Source: Hypoxylon rubiginosum | Taxonomy: Eukaryota; Ascomycota; Sordariomycetes; Xylariales; Hypoxylaceae | NCBI GenBank assembly: GCA_902806565.1 | Contig: CADCXA010000037.1 | Coordinates: 372,001 to 436,000, forward strand | Reading direction: 5' to 3' | DNA: 64,000 nucleotides | Shown here: positions 11,934-24,357 of the stretch, in pieces | Position numbering within the stretch: the first letter of the stretch is position 1 | How the letters are laid out: each line of letters begins with the position of its first letter | Position numbers and translations under genes: made by a program | Notes under the pieces: model-generated | Told to the model about the DNA's origin: nothing | Database searches by the model: none | What the model saw: only the letters and a program-made list of their open reading frames with translations

Positions 11934-14900
11934 TCATTGACCTTCGTGATGCTCAACTTCCAGGTCTATGTCCATCATATCAACTGGTCTCCTCTCTGTG
12001 GTAGAGCCGGGCCGCGTCAAGAATGGCGCAGTTCTGTCTGAGCGCTCTTGCATCTCAGGCGATTTGGATATCGGCATCTCCACATCGTTAAATTCGGCGT
12101 CAGGCTGCGTCTCCTGGAAAGACTCTTGTGGGTTTAAAATGATGGGTTCGTCCTTGTAAGTTCCGCGGCTCACGAGTGATTCGACAGCATTGTTGTGCCT
12201 GCTAGACTGCGCAACAGTCTCAGAAAACTCTTCGTGAGATACACTGGGTGCCTGATAATCCCCAGACGGATTAGGTTCGATAAATGTCAAATCCACATCA
12301 TCAAGCTCATCACGAGAGCTGCCACGCGTTGCCACTGATGAACCGTCGCTATTCTTTCGTGCAATCCAATAGGGTCCATCATCAACCATATAGGATAAAT
12401 TCTCCGCGGTGATTCCGGGCTGCTGTTGTTCCTGTTGCTGCTGCTGTTGCTGCTGCTGCTGTAGTTGCTGCTGCTGTAGTTGCTGCTGCTGCTGCCCTTG
12501 GTTTTGTTCTTGTGCAAGCTCCTGCTGAAATGAGCGATTGTCGGCTCGAGTGAACATCTATAGACATTTAGCAAGCGTTATTTGATAAAGAACATGCAAC
12601 TCACCCGTAAAGCGTCTGACAAAGGGATGGGACCCGTTTCCATAGCAGCTTCAGATGCGTAGATGAGAACAGGATACTTGGATTCAGTACCAGCTGCGTG
12701 AAGTACGTCTTCTAGTGTCGCTCTCTGTTACAAGTACCTAGTAGTTAGCAAGGGGCTACAAGAAATATTCATTGACGTCAAACGTACCTCGGTTTTAATT
12801 GGAGACGCGTCGCTTGAGGAATATCCTATCTTCCACCACTGCTCTTTGGCTTCGATCCCTCCGTCCTCGTCCACGTCCATCAGATTCACATCTTCCCTGA
12901 CACATACATATGCCAGTTCTTTTGAGAGTGCAACGCCGCGCAAGGAGTATTTATGGGTGGGATTCCAGTATTCCGGACAATAAGCTGAAGTCGACCGAAA
13001 AACGAATTCATCATCGTCAACCTCATGTTCTTGACATGTCAAGCGCTTGGTGACTACCCGCATTGACTCGCGATACGCCTCCTTCGCATCTTCGAGCTCT
13101 ATGGCCATGTTAAAAAATTGTTCATACCCTCCCCTCAATCAGGATATGTACTTACCCGCCAGGTCGGTTTTCAGTTCTCCAATTTTCTCAATACACCCAT
13201 CTATAACCCCTTTCCACTTCTGCATCTTCTCTTCCTCCTCGGGGAGGTACGTACATGGCCCGCTCTTCATCTGGATCTCGAATAGGTCGTCGAGACTAAG
13301 CTCGGTACCATCTTCCATGAGAGAGTCGTAGTGGCGCCATTGCGCAGTTCTAATCTGGCCTTGCATCAGTATTTCTGTCTGCTTGATGATCCCGTTTAAA
13401 CACGTGACGAGATCATGCGGTCCGCTCCCAAGCCCGTTTACACTATGGCAGCGCTCTCCATGGCATTTTACTAGGCTCGCTCCCAGTAGATCGTACAAGC
13501 GCAGTTGTTTTTTGATGGTGCGCATATAAGTCTGGAACTTGACGGCAAGATCTTTTCGCTCCTTCATGTATCGATCCACGTAGAGCACGGCTGGTATCTC
13601 ACAAGGCTTAACTAGCCCAGTACCACTGAGCCGAACAGTTACTACCTCGGCGGCCTTGGACAACACGGCGTAGTTGGCCTCTTCCGGAAAGGGGTGGTCC
13701 AGTGATAGTGCATGTGTCCATAGCAGATGGTCCAAGGCGTCGTAGAATGTGTTCACTCCAGAATACTGCTCATGGTCCAAGTTCACTTCGAGGAATATAA
13801 ACGGCGAATCTCGCTCCTCATCGCTGAAACTGTCGGCGTCACGCTCTAGCTGGGAAGTCTCAGCCTGAGGAGTGGCACATGGTAAAATCGTGCCCACAGT
13901 TGTCATGGGTTCTAGGTCGCAATCAGGATTGTTGCCGGCTGCTTCCTTTATCGCGTCGAAAAGTTTCTCTTCGACGTCGGGCATCCAGCCCCCAAAACTC
14001 GGATCAATCGCCTTAGTATCGATGAGGCCATCTACAGTCCCATAGCTTCGTTCTGTTTTGTCAAGGAAGGCCATCAGACGATGGAGCTCCTCAGTAAACT
14101 CCGGATGCGCATCCTCACCCCAGATCGTCTCTCCTCTAGCCATCGCTGCTAGGTGCTCTTGCTTAAGGATAGGTTGTCCTTTCCACCACTCCGTATTGTG
14201 CCCGTAGCTCCTGGCTGGTAAACCACACTGGAGCAGAATGTTTCTCACAAGCGGTATCTTGTGGTAGATTGATAACATGAAACCGACCCTGTGATCTTTC
14301 GTCTGTCGAAGAAATGCCGGAGCATTAGGGTCTCGTTTTCTAATGGAAGGGAGCGGGTCGGTCTCTACAGCTTCCACAGCTGCTTTAGTTGGAACCAGTG
14401 CCCACTGCTCAGTTTCGTATTCTAGTCGGTTCGCGGGACCAAAGTACTTAAGATTGGTCTCATTGTCGACCACACCGGCTTCTTGGGGTGGAACCCCGGA
14501 TTCGGCGGCAGACTCGGCGAGTGCTCGTTTAAGATTGGCATCTTCCTCGGCGGCGTTGGTTGGCGCACCTATGGAAGGTTATCAGCTTGAATACCCAAAG
14601 GACACAGGAGTAGTGCCTGTGACCTGACTTATAGTCGAGTCTAGCATCTTACCAAAGGGAGATCGGCTGTTGGCCCTCGAAGGAGGTCGAGTCGGAGCAC
14701 CACTGTTCTGGTAGCTGGCAGGCGGAAGTTCGTCTGGGCCTTGGATATTGAAGGCTACGGCAGATGGTTAGCGAAACAAAAGCCTAGTCAGAAGATAGGA
14801 AAAATATCGCACATATTCCCGTGTCATTTTGCTCTCCTTGACGGTCCATGCTGAATTGCGACTCGTCCCATTTATACTGCGAAGAACTTAGTGTAAGTGA

Positions 14901-15183
14901 TGACAAGCGACGTATATTCGGAGGGATTAAGTGAGGTAGATAGCTAGCTACCTTTTGACCGCTGGGATCTTCGAGGAACTCGATAGTCGCGCCTTGGAGA
15001 TCGTTATTGTTTGCCTAAGTACACAGGTAACATGTTAGTTAATCAGTGTTAGAAAAAGCGTTACGATGTACGTGTAGAGTTGCTGAATACCTTTAGACGA
15101 GTGATGGCAGCTGCCCGAGGTAGGCCGGTGATGTCGCAGAACATTTGAATGTCGTCCTCTGTTGGATCGTTCGTTGGCGCCAT
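11934..15183 (-). CDS. UBA/UIM protein with degenerate USP25/28-like domain
   Basis: Eight exons join in phase into 929 residues: 15183-15091, 15014-14952, 14876-14813, 14754-14653, 14568-13156, 13098-12788, 12724-12605 and 12557-11934. Residues ~5-45 form a UBA-like helix bundle (TEDDIQMFCDITGLPRAAA). A UIM-like helix (EEDANLKRALAESAAES) follows at ~115-130. The long middle part resembles the USP fold of human USP25/28, notably IPAVLYVDRYMKERKDL with its following coiled helix. The box that should hold the catalytic Cys (GNTCWF) reads as TKDHRVGF, and the C-terminal GHYWAY box with the catalytic His is replaced by KELAYVCV, so it is probably an inactive ubiquitin-binding protein. Exon 8 adds a poly-Gln tract (~735-765) and an acidic tail. 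Fungal relatives are annotated only as ubiquitin-interaction-domain proteins. Confidence 0.8.
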
Positions 15184-16342
15184 CTTGAAGAGATGGCGGG
15201 CCTCTAGGTTTAAGGTTGTGCGAAATCGTGTTGTTGTTCGTTAAGGGGGACGACGAAAAATAGCGACAGTAGACAATAGCTCTTGTAATCGTAATCATAC
15301 TACTACCTCCTAACGTACAAATTTGAGCTTGGTTGCCTAGGAGAGGTGGGGACTTGCGTGCTGAAATCTACCTACCTACCCCCATAGGTAGGTAGTCTAG
15401 TTGGTATATCGACGACGTCGACGGGGAGATTGCTTAGGATCCGTAAGGTGCCTTTTATTTACTGCGGAGCTATCGTAGGGCGTTTTCAGCTGAAGTTGCA
15501 CTCTAAAAAACTAAAAAAAGGTCTGTTGGGCCGATGATGCTATTAACCTAGAGCCCCACCACAAGGATACAGGGATTACTATCCCGGAGGACAAGCTTAT
15601 TGCTGTAACGGTGGTGTTACCTACACCCCCACCCAGTCACCTTACATGAAGGTATACCTACAGGTACCAGTAACAAAACGAATGGCTTCCAAGGTTCTCA
15701 CAAATTATCATCGGTTTGATATTCATCGAGTCCCTGGAGTCGGACCTCATTAGTAAGTCAGGAGCGATGTCTTTGTTAATACATTATCATACTTGGCAGA
15801 GTACACATTTTATCAGACCTATATCGTTAGATACATCCATAAGTTATAGTCAAGTTAATATTTATCAATATATCAAGTCCCGGTACGATACGGTATTACT
15901 CTTTTACATAAAGCAAGACCTATATATACTCAGCATTACCTCAAAATGGAGTGAGCATGTGGACTACCGAATGCCTTATTCACAACAAGCAGCATATTAA
16001 ACTAGACGCGGGAGCAAGGTAACCTTGGCTAAGGTCTGTCTTGAGTATGTGGGTTTGGTCCAACGATCATTATTTTATCCATCTATGAACATGTTGTAGA
16101 CTGGCGGTTGCAATGACGTTCCAGTATAGGACCATCTCTACCTGAAGCAAGATGCGAAATTACCCCTAAAAGCAAACCAATGTAACGAAAAGACGAGTTC
16201 GAAAATGCGGCCATGCGCTACCGGGACCCCCGAAACAAACGCCTTGCCCCTGGCTATGCAAATGTGTACTGAGAGGGAAAAATGATGAGTCGAAGCAGTG
16301 CATAGTCAGTGCATCATCATGCGATAATTTCATGTGCCCATC
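15184..16342. other. Intergenic region
   Basis: This holds the promoter of the UBA/UIM gene and the 3' flank of the CDC34-like gene. A CTACCTACC...GGTAGGTAG hairpin lies at 15369-15395. AT-rich open frames at 15716-16000 look random. Confidence 0.5.
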
Positions 16343-17190
16343 TCAGTTGTCGTCATCGTCACTGGCATTCTCCTCCTCGCCATTCTCGTCAAACTCTGCC
16401 ATGTCGGCATCGTCGTCGTCACCCGTATCGCTACCGCCGAAATCCAGTTCGTCATCACTCGCGGCCCAGAAAGCGGCGTCGTCCTCCGTAGACTTGGGCG
16501 GTGCCGGAGGCTCCAGGGTGGTCGGCATCACAAAGCCACTAGGAATGTCTCCCTTGGACTTCTCGACTATCTCTCTTGCTTTCTTGTTGTATTCAGCACG
16601 GCTGTCTCGGTACATGACGCTAGCATCTACGTTGGCAGGCGAGTTGATCTCGGGGTCGTCTAAGAGTAGAAGAACCGATCGAAGTACGGATTCGACACCT
16701 TGTAGAGGGGACCAGCGCTCGCTAGCTTGCTCGCCAGAAGTGATGTCCTCACCAGGGGTGTGTAGAATTGAGATGCACAGTTTACCCTCGGGATAAACGT
16801 TGGGATGGTAGATGGGCACGAGGAAACGGAAAGTCGGGGGTTGGTAGGGATATTCCTCAGTGAACGTCATCTCGGCCTGTTGCAGGCGACCCGTTAGCAT
16901 CCGTCTAGATTTAGGGTTTGTATTTTTAGTTCCTACTCACTTTGAAGTAGCCGCCATTGAAGGCGCTGTCAGGATTGAGAACGATGAGACCGACGCGCCA
17001 GCGAAGGATGTTGGCGTTGACGAGCTACAAAGAACAATAAGTTAACTTGTGATCCGATGTTTAAACCAGGTCGCACGGTCGCAGGTCGCACAGCACTTAC
17101 ATCAATGTTCACCCACTTTTCCTTCGACAGTTCTTGCATCTCGGACATCAGCCGATGCTTAGCACCGCCGCCAAGCTTAGAGGATGACAT
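16343..17190 (-). CDS. CDC34: Cdc34-type E2 ubiquitin-conjugating enzyme
   Basis: This is the E2 that works with SCF ubiquitin ligases to degrade cell-cycle regulators. Three exons (17190-17101, 17024-16941, 16876-16343) give 235 residues. The UBC fold is clear: YPYQPPTFRFL, the HPN motif at ~82-84, and the catalytic Cys92 in EGKLCISILH. A 12-13-residue acidic insertion follows the active site (GEDITSGEQASERWSP), which is diagnostic of the Cdc34/UBE2R and UBE2G class. The stretch SPANVDASVMYRDS and IPSGFVMP matches Cdc34. The carboxyl tail is strongly acidic (DDDDADMAEFDENGEEEN), as in Cdc34, where it contacts the SCF cullin. Splice sites are GTAAGT or GTGAGT with TAG or CAG. Confidence 0.93.
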
Positions 17191-17616
17191 TGTGAGTGTT
17201 TGTGAGTATGAGGTGTATGTTGGAAACACGTCGGTAGTTGTTAGAAGATTCAAGGACGTGAGGTGGTCGGCAACACCAAATTGTGACTCGCGTGCCCTCG
17301 GACTCGAAATCAAGATGCTCTTATCAATCAAAACGCCACCGGAGGCCAATGACAACGATGTCGAGTTCCAAGCAGACGATGGGGTTATTACGGGTTGTGA
17401 ACCGAATGGAAAAACGTATTGTAATTAGTCACGTAGCCTCGACGTGGCTGCGTGGTCAGGAAGAAAGAAAAAAAAGAAAGAGTTGGAGTTGAGTGGCAGC
17501 CGATCAGAAGAGTGTCAGCCGAAATGGCGGATTGATAGTGTTATCTTGAAGTCTTAAATTGTAAACCTGCGACTCTTCGGCGCCTGACTCGATCCTTAAA
17601 TGGAATTCTACCAATG

Positions 17617-17625
17617 AGGTAATCC
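17617..17625 (+). repeat. Left 9-bp target site duplication of MULE
   Basis: AGGTAATCC directly abuts the left terminal inverted repeat and is repeated perfectly at 24571-24579. A 9-bp duplication is characteristic of Mutator-like elements. Confidence 0.93.
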
Positions 17626-17838
17626 GGGGATACAGCTCAGCCGACCATTGACCCGCTTTGGACCTGACCATTGACCCGCTTATTTGTATGTGGCGGGGTG
17701 CCGACCACTGACCATTGGGATCTGACCTGACCATGGCCCCATGGTCAGTCTTGGCATTTATTAATAGAGTACTCAATAACCCCTCCATATCCTATTAACC
17801 ACTTTCACTCTAGTGGCTCCATTTATATAAGCCAATTA
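17626..17838 (+). repeat. Left terminal inverted repeat of MULE
   Basis: Begins GGGGATACAGCTCAGCCGAC and ends AAGCCAATTA; it matches the reverse complement of 24358-24570 with about six substitutions and no indel. Inside are repeated GACCATTG and GACCTGACCAT words and the palindrome GACCATGGCCCCATGGTC, probable transposase-binding sites (inference). Confidence 0.93.
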
Positions 17839-18029
17839 TACACAAGAAAAGCATAGACCAATAGTCAATAAAAGTAATTGCTATGCCCAAATTAAAATGA
17901 TACCAAACTTTCCTTTACACATACTTTTACCATAATTTGACTAACTACTCAATAAGTACTCATTGAGCATTTAATATAAAATTTATTCTATTGGGTAATT
18001 ACTAAAGTTACACAGCCCTATTCACTAAT
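17839..18029. other. MULE spacer before the zinc-finger gene
   Basis: AT-rich leader between the left inverted repeat and the ATG at 18030. It holds one AGTACT core (17955-17960) and is the presumed promoter of the plus-strand gene. Confidence 0.5.
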
Positions 18030-20041
18030 ATGGCACCATTACCTTCTACATCCTACAAACACAAATCTGTAAGTTTTTATTCATTTCATAAGTACTATAT
18101 GAGTACTCATTATGTTTTATAGGAAGGATACAAGTGGTATCAGGCTCACGAAACACGACCAGATAATGTATCGCCATTCGATATGATCGTAAGTTCTATA
18201 TTTCTTTTTGATAACTCGATGAGTACTCATTATATATCAGGGTGCGGATCAAGTCGTTATTCCTAATGGTGAATGCTTCTGTCGATTCAACATGAATCAC
18301 AACACCGACGCTGATATTCAGTTATGCTATCGCACGGTGAGTCATATATGAACACTTATGGGGTACTCAATAAGTGCTCATTAACTTTGAACAGGACAAG
18401 ATATTACATTGGAGTAACCTTAAGCGCCATGTTGAGTCACATCGTGTCATCGTCGACGGGAATGATGTGGAGATTCGACTGGCGAAGAATCGCAATGGCG
18501 GATTGACACTGCATGATCATGCTGTATTAATTAGTAAGTACTCATCGAGCAGTATAGAACTCGTATCAGCTAATGAACCAATATAGCATACTGGGACTCG
18601 GTGAAGAAGGACATCGACGAGTTCAACCCGAACACCGCGGCTAGTTCGGTGGGAAAGACACCATTCCGGCCTGATACGCGGCCTCTCCAAGCCCCAAAGC
18701 AGAAGGATCTCAAGTCAGTTCCTTTCACGAAGGCTCGCAAAAACTGCGCAGCTCATGTAAGATATATCAAGGACTTTTCGAGTACAAATTGAGCTAATCT
18801 ATTATAGCCTAACCTGAAATCTATGAAGCTTCTGGCGGGACAAAAGAAAAAGGCCTGCGAGGGCTGTATCGAGGCCGGAAGGAGTTGTAAGTGATCACTC
18901 GATAAGTACTCAATGAATAACTAACTGGTGTTTAGCTTGTCCAGAGGTACGCAAACCGGACTGCCATCTTTGGATGCAGTTCTTAGAGACGAGGCGAGAG
19001 AGACGTGCCCGCCCCGATGAAACCGACGTAAGCGACGACGATTCAAATCATGCCCATACCATCGATAGCAAGGATGCGGAGAGTAAATCTATACCCGAGC
19101 ACCAGCCAACTCTTCCAAGAGAGCCCTCAATGAGTGTCTCAATGAGTACTCAACAGGGTCACCAACGGGCTGGCAGCAAGACTGTCCTGCTGTCTGATGG
19201 TTCTGCCCGGATTTTTGACTCTATTGCGGATATCGAGGCCGCGGAACGTCAGCAAGCTACGGAAGCAGAGACTGAACGTCATGGAATGATGCAGCTGCAA
19301 TCCTTCCAAGAGATGATATCCCATCCTGAGCTTCAAGATGAGGTAAATCAAGAGTTCCTATTTGAGGATGATCCCCTGCTGCAGCAGGAACGAGAGTTCC
19401 AGCAGCAGGAACAAGAGCGCCTGCAGCAGCAGCAGGAGCAGGAACGCCTGCTGCAGCAAGAACGAGAGTATCTGCTGCAGCAGGAGCAGCAGGAACAAGA
19501 GCGCCTGCAGCAGCAGCAGCAAGAGCAGGAACGCCTGCAGCGAGAGGAACAAACTCGCCTGCAACAAGAAGATCAAGAACGTCTGCAGCGAGAAGAGCAC
19601 GAACGCCTGCAACGAGAAGAGAACGAACGCCTGCAACGAGAAGAGAACGAACGCCTGCAACGAGAAGAGCAGGAGCGCTTACAACAAGAAGAGCAGGAGC
19701 GCTTACAACAAGAAGAGCAGGAGCGCCTGCGGCAACAGCAAGAACAAGAGCGCTTACAACAAGAGCAGGAGCGCCTAAACGAGCAGGAGAATCGCGAGAC
19801 TCACGAGAATAACGAGTTAAATGGAGAAAAACAACAGGAGCCCGATACGCGCCCAATGAAAATAAGACGTGTAGAGAAAAAAACGTTGTCCACTGAGCCG
19901 AGGAAAACTCGTTCTGCTACTAAGAGAGAACTTGAAGAGTCCTTATCAAATGCTTCACGGGAAACCACCGAGTGTTTCACGACGCCGGAGGGAGCTAACG
20001 ATGACGATGCAGCCGCGCGACAGCTTCAGGATAACGTATAA
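18030..20041 (+). CDS. MULE-borne zinc-finger, Gln/Glu-rich accessory protein
   Basis: Seven exons in perfect phase: 18030-18068, 18123-18188, 18241-18336, 18395-18533, 18587-18756, 18808-18886 and 18936-20041, giving 564 residues. Residues ~44-85 contain CFCRFNMNHN...LKRHVESH, a Cys-x-Cys...His-x3-His module that looks zinc binding. Residues ~185-215 contain a second Cys cluster (KKACEGCIEAGRSC, SCPEVRKPDCHLW). From ~345 to ~465 the chain is a long run of Gln/Glu/Arg/Leu repeats (units like QEQERLQQ and REENERLQ), expected to form a single coiled coil. The tail is basic then polar. I do not recognise a named family. Its place in the element, with two metal-binding modules and a coiled coil, suggests a DNA-binding partner of the transposase (inference). 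Every intron carries a GAGTACTC-like motif. Confidence 0.8.
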
Positions 20042-20525
20042 GTGGCTAGAATAGGGAGAGTGGGTTTTGAGTGCTCCATGTGCTAATCATGGAGTATTCA
20101 ATAAGTACTTAAAAGTGTTTATGTGGCGTTCTTTTCATTACGAGTAAACGGACGATATCCAGGTAGTAGGGCAGTTTTAACGCGTTCAACGATACCCATT
20201 GCTATGATAGTCTAATTTGACCAATACCTTTCGAGTACTTGATGAGTACTTGATGAGTACTCATGGAATATAAAACCAGTTTCCATATGAAGCACTCTCA
20301 TTTATCTTTGCTGACGCATTTACAATTGAATTACCATAATAATTAAGCAATAAAAGGGATTGCAATAAAATTCCAAATTCAACATATATAGTTAATTACT
20401 TCTATGCCTATTTGCAAAATGGAAGTTCACGGAATAAAGCATCCAATACATTATAACTAAATACTCGTTAAGTACTCATAGAGTACTCTATGAGTAGTTA
20501 ATGAGTATTCTATAACAAAAAATAG
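20042..20525. other. MULE spacer between convergent genes, GAGTACTC-rich
   Basis: This 484-bp spacer lies between the 3' ends of the two element genes. It contains six AGTACT cores: one near 20115, three in tandem at 20232-20264 with spacing of about 11 bp, and two at 20470-20486. It probably holds both 3' untranslated regions. Confidence 0.6.
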
Positions 20526-23500
20526 TCAAATACCCTCCGCCCTCCGTCTCTGTTCAAGATCATACCTAGCCTGATCCAGCCGCAGTCTCCTCTCCTCAAG
20601 CTCAAGCTCCCGCTCTTGACGAGCAAGGACTTCATCATAGGCATTGCTTGTCGCGTCTCTTGCCATGGAACTGAGAGGTATCAGTAAGTGCTCGATATAT
20701 ACTCTTCGAGTACTCATTAAGTACTCATAATAACTTACCTGCGACTTCGACCTCCTCTACGCCCGGACCCAGGCGTGCTATGGACAGGACTCAATGTTCG
20801 ACGTGGAGTGGGCGTCCTCGGGACACTAAGGGATCGTTGAGTACTCCCAGAGGCATCGGAAAGCGGCGAGGATCTAATTATTTGCTTCCTGGCTTTTCGT
20901 TCGTCACTTGATTGTCGCTGACGGGTAGTTCTTTTCACTGTACTGCAAATTAGTACTCTGCAAGTACTTATTCAATACTTATGGAGTATTCCATCAAAAT
21001 TAGGGGCACTTACTTTGCGCTTTAATGGCATTGCTCCATCGTGTATCCAATGAATGATTCCTTTGACCGTACCGAATGCCGTACCGCTGATATATATCGG
21101 CTTGTTGGATACGACGAGCATCATATTCGGCGTTAACCTGAACAACTACAAATACCGGCTTATACCTGCCACTAGCATGATAACTAGCATGATGGAGCGA
21201 TTCTACCGCGTTCGTACTTCTAGACATCGCATGCCAGTCGGCTTCGTCGATATCGGAACAACACCTCGCGAGCCCTGATGCGATTTCAGGAATTCTCTTA
21301 TGTTTAACCCAGGGGATTATCCCAGGGTAGTTACTGGTTAATGTGTCCTCAGCTGAAGTAGTATTAGTGTATGCTTAGTACTTATTAAGAACTCTATGAG
21401 TACTCACAAATTATCTTTTCGCAAGTACCGTGATAATCAGACTCCGTCTTGGCTTCAGGTAAGTGGATGAGGATATCGTATATGGAATTCTGGAATCTCG
21501 GCGTATACTCCCCTAGCAGCTTTCTCACATTTCTCTCGTAATGAACTCTGCAGAAACGAACGGAGCGTTTGTGATGATAGAGCCATCCACGGCGTTCTGG
21601 GTCCAGATGCTGCGATACGAAGTGTCCCCATGCTATATACAATTAGTACTTATTAAGTACTCAATGAGTACTTATAGAGTAGCTAGTCGCAACTGACCTT
21701 GAAAAATGCCCCATTCCATATCGAACGTAAACCCGAGAATACCAGTTCCGTGGAGATGCTTTAATTGAATCTCTCTACCAGTGGCAGAGTGAACAGTTGA
21801 AAAGACATTCTGAAACATGAAGAAGTACATATCAGGGCTCTGCGAGTTTGTGATTACTCGGAGTGTTACCTCGGCTATAGAACGGTTAATCTTTGATAAG
21901 TACTCATTGAGTACTCAGAGACTACTCGTGGAGGGGCAAATGGGGAACTCACATCTTCGCGATACTTCATCGTAAAAAGCCCAAATTATCTCGAACTGGC
22001 CACCTATGAGGTGCTTGAAATTCATATCTACTTGGAGTGAGATATCTGGAGTCTGAAACAAGAGTAAAAGTTGCTCGACATAGAACAAAATAACCATGAA
22101 ATTCGTGTTATCATCGTGGAAGAATTGAATATACTGCGGAGCAAATAATCAACTTAGCAATAGAGTACTAACCGAGAGTTCATCGAGTACTTACCTTGTT
22201 TTCGCTGTCCTTGTGATTCAATTCCCATTCATACCGCAAGGCGAGGCGCGAAGAACCTAGAGGATAATGTATAGCCCGTTCCTGGCGAATGATACGACGT
22301 AAGGCATCATCGTTAGTAAAATAGGGGTGAATCTCGGCGAACGTTTGACTATTAAACTCTCTCAGGAACTCCTGACACGCCTCGCTCCTGAGAAAAGTCC
22401 CTAATACAATTAATATGTACTCAAAAAGTAGTTGTTTAGAGCTTCGTGACCTACCGAGGGATCCATCACGATCGCCCGACTTGCGAATATACTGAATAAA
22501 CCGCCGTACCAAGCTCTTAGGTTCACGATTTGGAGTGGGCGGGGGGTGTTTATGCTCACCATGGATCGAAAGAAAAAACCATGGGTATTTCTTGCGGTCG
22601 CATGGGATATGCCATTTGAATATCACATCACATTTGAGAGGTATTAGTTGCGGAGGAGTATCAACGGTGTGAAATGTGTCTGACGAGATGTTAGTGAGTC
22701 CTTAAAGAGTACTCATGAAGTACTCCCTAAACTTACTGCACAGTTTACCCCTCCCAGACGTCCCAGCAATTGTCCCACAATACTCACCCATATCCCGAGC
22801 AAACTCTCGAAGTTCGGGATTATCTTGGATGATATCCTCCCAGTCCCATTGCTCAACTATGCGCTTAATCACAGTCCAGTGTTCCATTAAACGGGCAGGG
22901 ACATGTCGAGAAAAGTGCGCATACTCTTCCATCCCATGATTCGCGCATTGCAAGAATTTCCTCGGCGATCCGTCAGGATACTAGTGAAGAGGTTAATAAG
23001 TACTCAATAGGTAGTTTGCGAGTACTTACATTGTCGCCCGCCATTTGCCCGTGACCCAACACACACTCGACATACCCTTGCATTGTCATTTCATTCCACC
23101 TGTCACCAGGAAAGAATTCAGGCTTCAAGGTCCTGTGACATGGCTTAGGCACATCGAAAGCTTTGAGTGCTCCCCGTGCAAAGGCAACTGCCTCGAACAA
23201 AGCCGAGTGCTTCTCGCGTGCTCGATTAATCCTCGCAGGCATACTCCAAAAGGAGTCATCTTCGGGGATACGTGTGTGATGGAGATCGCGAATGTTTGGG
23301 TGTAGATGTGGACAGATCTTAATACCACTACATTGACGTGTATAACGTATCACGGCGGCATCGTTTAATAGGTCGGTTGTCCCAGCCTTCGCTGGGTGTT
23401 TCTGGTATGTCGAATATTGCATCTAGAAGACGGAAATTAGCTGAGTACTCAATGAGTACTTCTTAACCACTATACAGGATCACTTACGTCCTCCCAGGGC

Positions 23501-23992
23501 GCATTTTGAACGGCTTCATTGAGTACTCCAATAGGGCATATATAAAGCACTCCATCTGGGTCAGTCCTTGGATAGGCCGGAAGCGTTGAAACTGCATAAA
23601 CGTGACGAACGTAGGTGGCAGTATTTTGATGCACCAATGTACCGTCAATTAATCGTCTACCACTTGACACTAATCGCGGAGTGCTTAAGGAGAGCTCGAT
23701 GGAATCGGGGTGCCCTATCGGGTTGTTCATATCCTCACTATTCGTCGGCATTGCTTGATTCCGAATAGTTGTTGAGTTAGTCATCGAGTACTCACGCCGA
23801 CCAATATCAGCCCGAGTCGTGAGATCGAGTAAGGCATCTGTCCATGGTTTTGGGAGAGCAGGTGCCTCAACTCGATAATCTATAAACAATTAATGAGTAT
23901 ACCTCAACTCGTCGCCAGTATCTAAGTTGAAGCTTACCATCTGGTATGTCTTCAGCATAGTTAGGTCGAATAATCTGGTGGGGTTGAGCCAT
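20526..23992 (-). CDS. MULE-type DDE transposase, 12 exons
   Basis: Twelve exons join in phase into 926 residues: 23992-23938, 23879-23488, 23422-23030, 22980-22737, 22679-22455, 22400-22195, 22133-21953, 21874-21698, 21632-21408, 21352-21014, 20937-20739 and 20670-20526. A His-rich SIHGEHKHPPPTP motif precedes the core. Candidate catalytic acids are Asp541 (LQVDMNFKHL) and Asp617 (GFTFDMEWGIFQ). A Cys-x2-His motif follows (RFCRVHYERN, C652/H655), as in MULE transposases. STNAVESLHHASYHASG (Glu750) resembles the TNxxEsxH block after the catalytic core. The tail has a Ser/Arg-rich part and a Glu/Arg-rich coiled coil. Which glutamate completes the triad is uncertain. Family assignment rests on these motifs plus the 9-bp duplication and long inverted repeats. 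Confidence 0.85.
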
Positions 23993-24357
23993 TGTTAGAT
24001 TCTCGTATTGATGAGCGCGATGTATAGGTAAATGTGAGGACTCACGCTGGTTTAATAATTGATTGCTTATTGAGTACTCATTAACTATTCCATAGTAAAC
24101 TCCTGCGCTTTGGCGGTCAAATCGGCGGTCAAGTCGGCGGTCAATCGTACCCATCACTACATCTTACTTGGTCCTGCCATCGGTGAACTCACCGCAAAGC
24201 CTAATAAGTAGTCGATGAGTGCTCATCAAGCAGATCGATATAAGCAAAACGTTTTGTTAAGTAGGTAGGTAAAAGGAGGTAAATTTCGTGATATGTGGTG
24301 GTGGTATTCTAATAGATTTGTGGTGGTGATATTCTAATAAATGCTCACCTAGCTACG
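23993..24357. other. MULE spacer upstream of the transposase
   Basis: Presumed transposase promoter, just inside the right inverted repeat. The frame of the start codon is open further upstream to 24157, so an earlier start is possible. It holds one AGTACT core (about 24065) and a near variant near 24220. Confidence 0.5.

Noticed and set aside
15716..16000. 94-codon open frame in AT-rich spacer
   Set aside because: No motifs, AT-driven composition and no splice context; treated as random.
19257..19856. Minus-strand 199-codon frame with Ala/Leu/Val repeats
   Set aside because: Rever­se reading of the CAG/GAG repeats encoding the Gln/Glu coiled coil of the MULE plus-strand gene.
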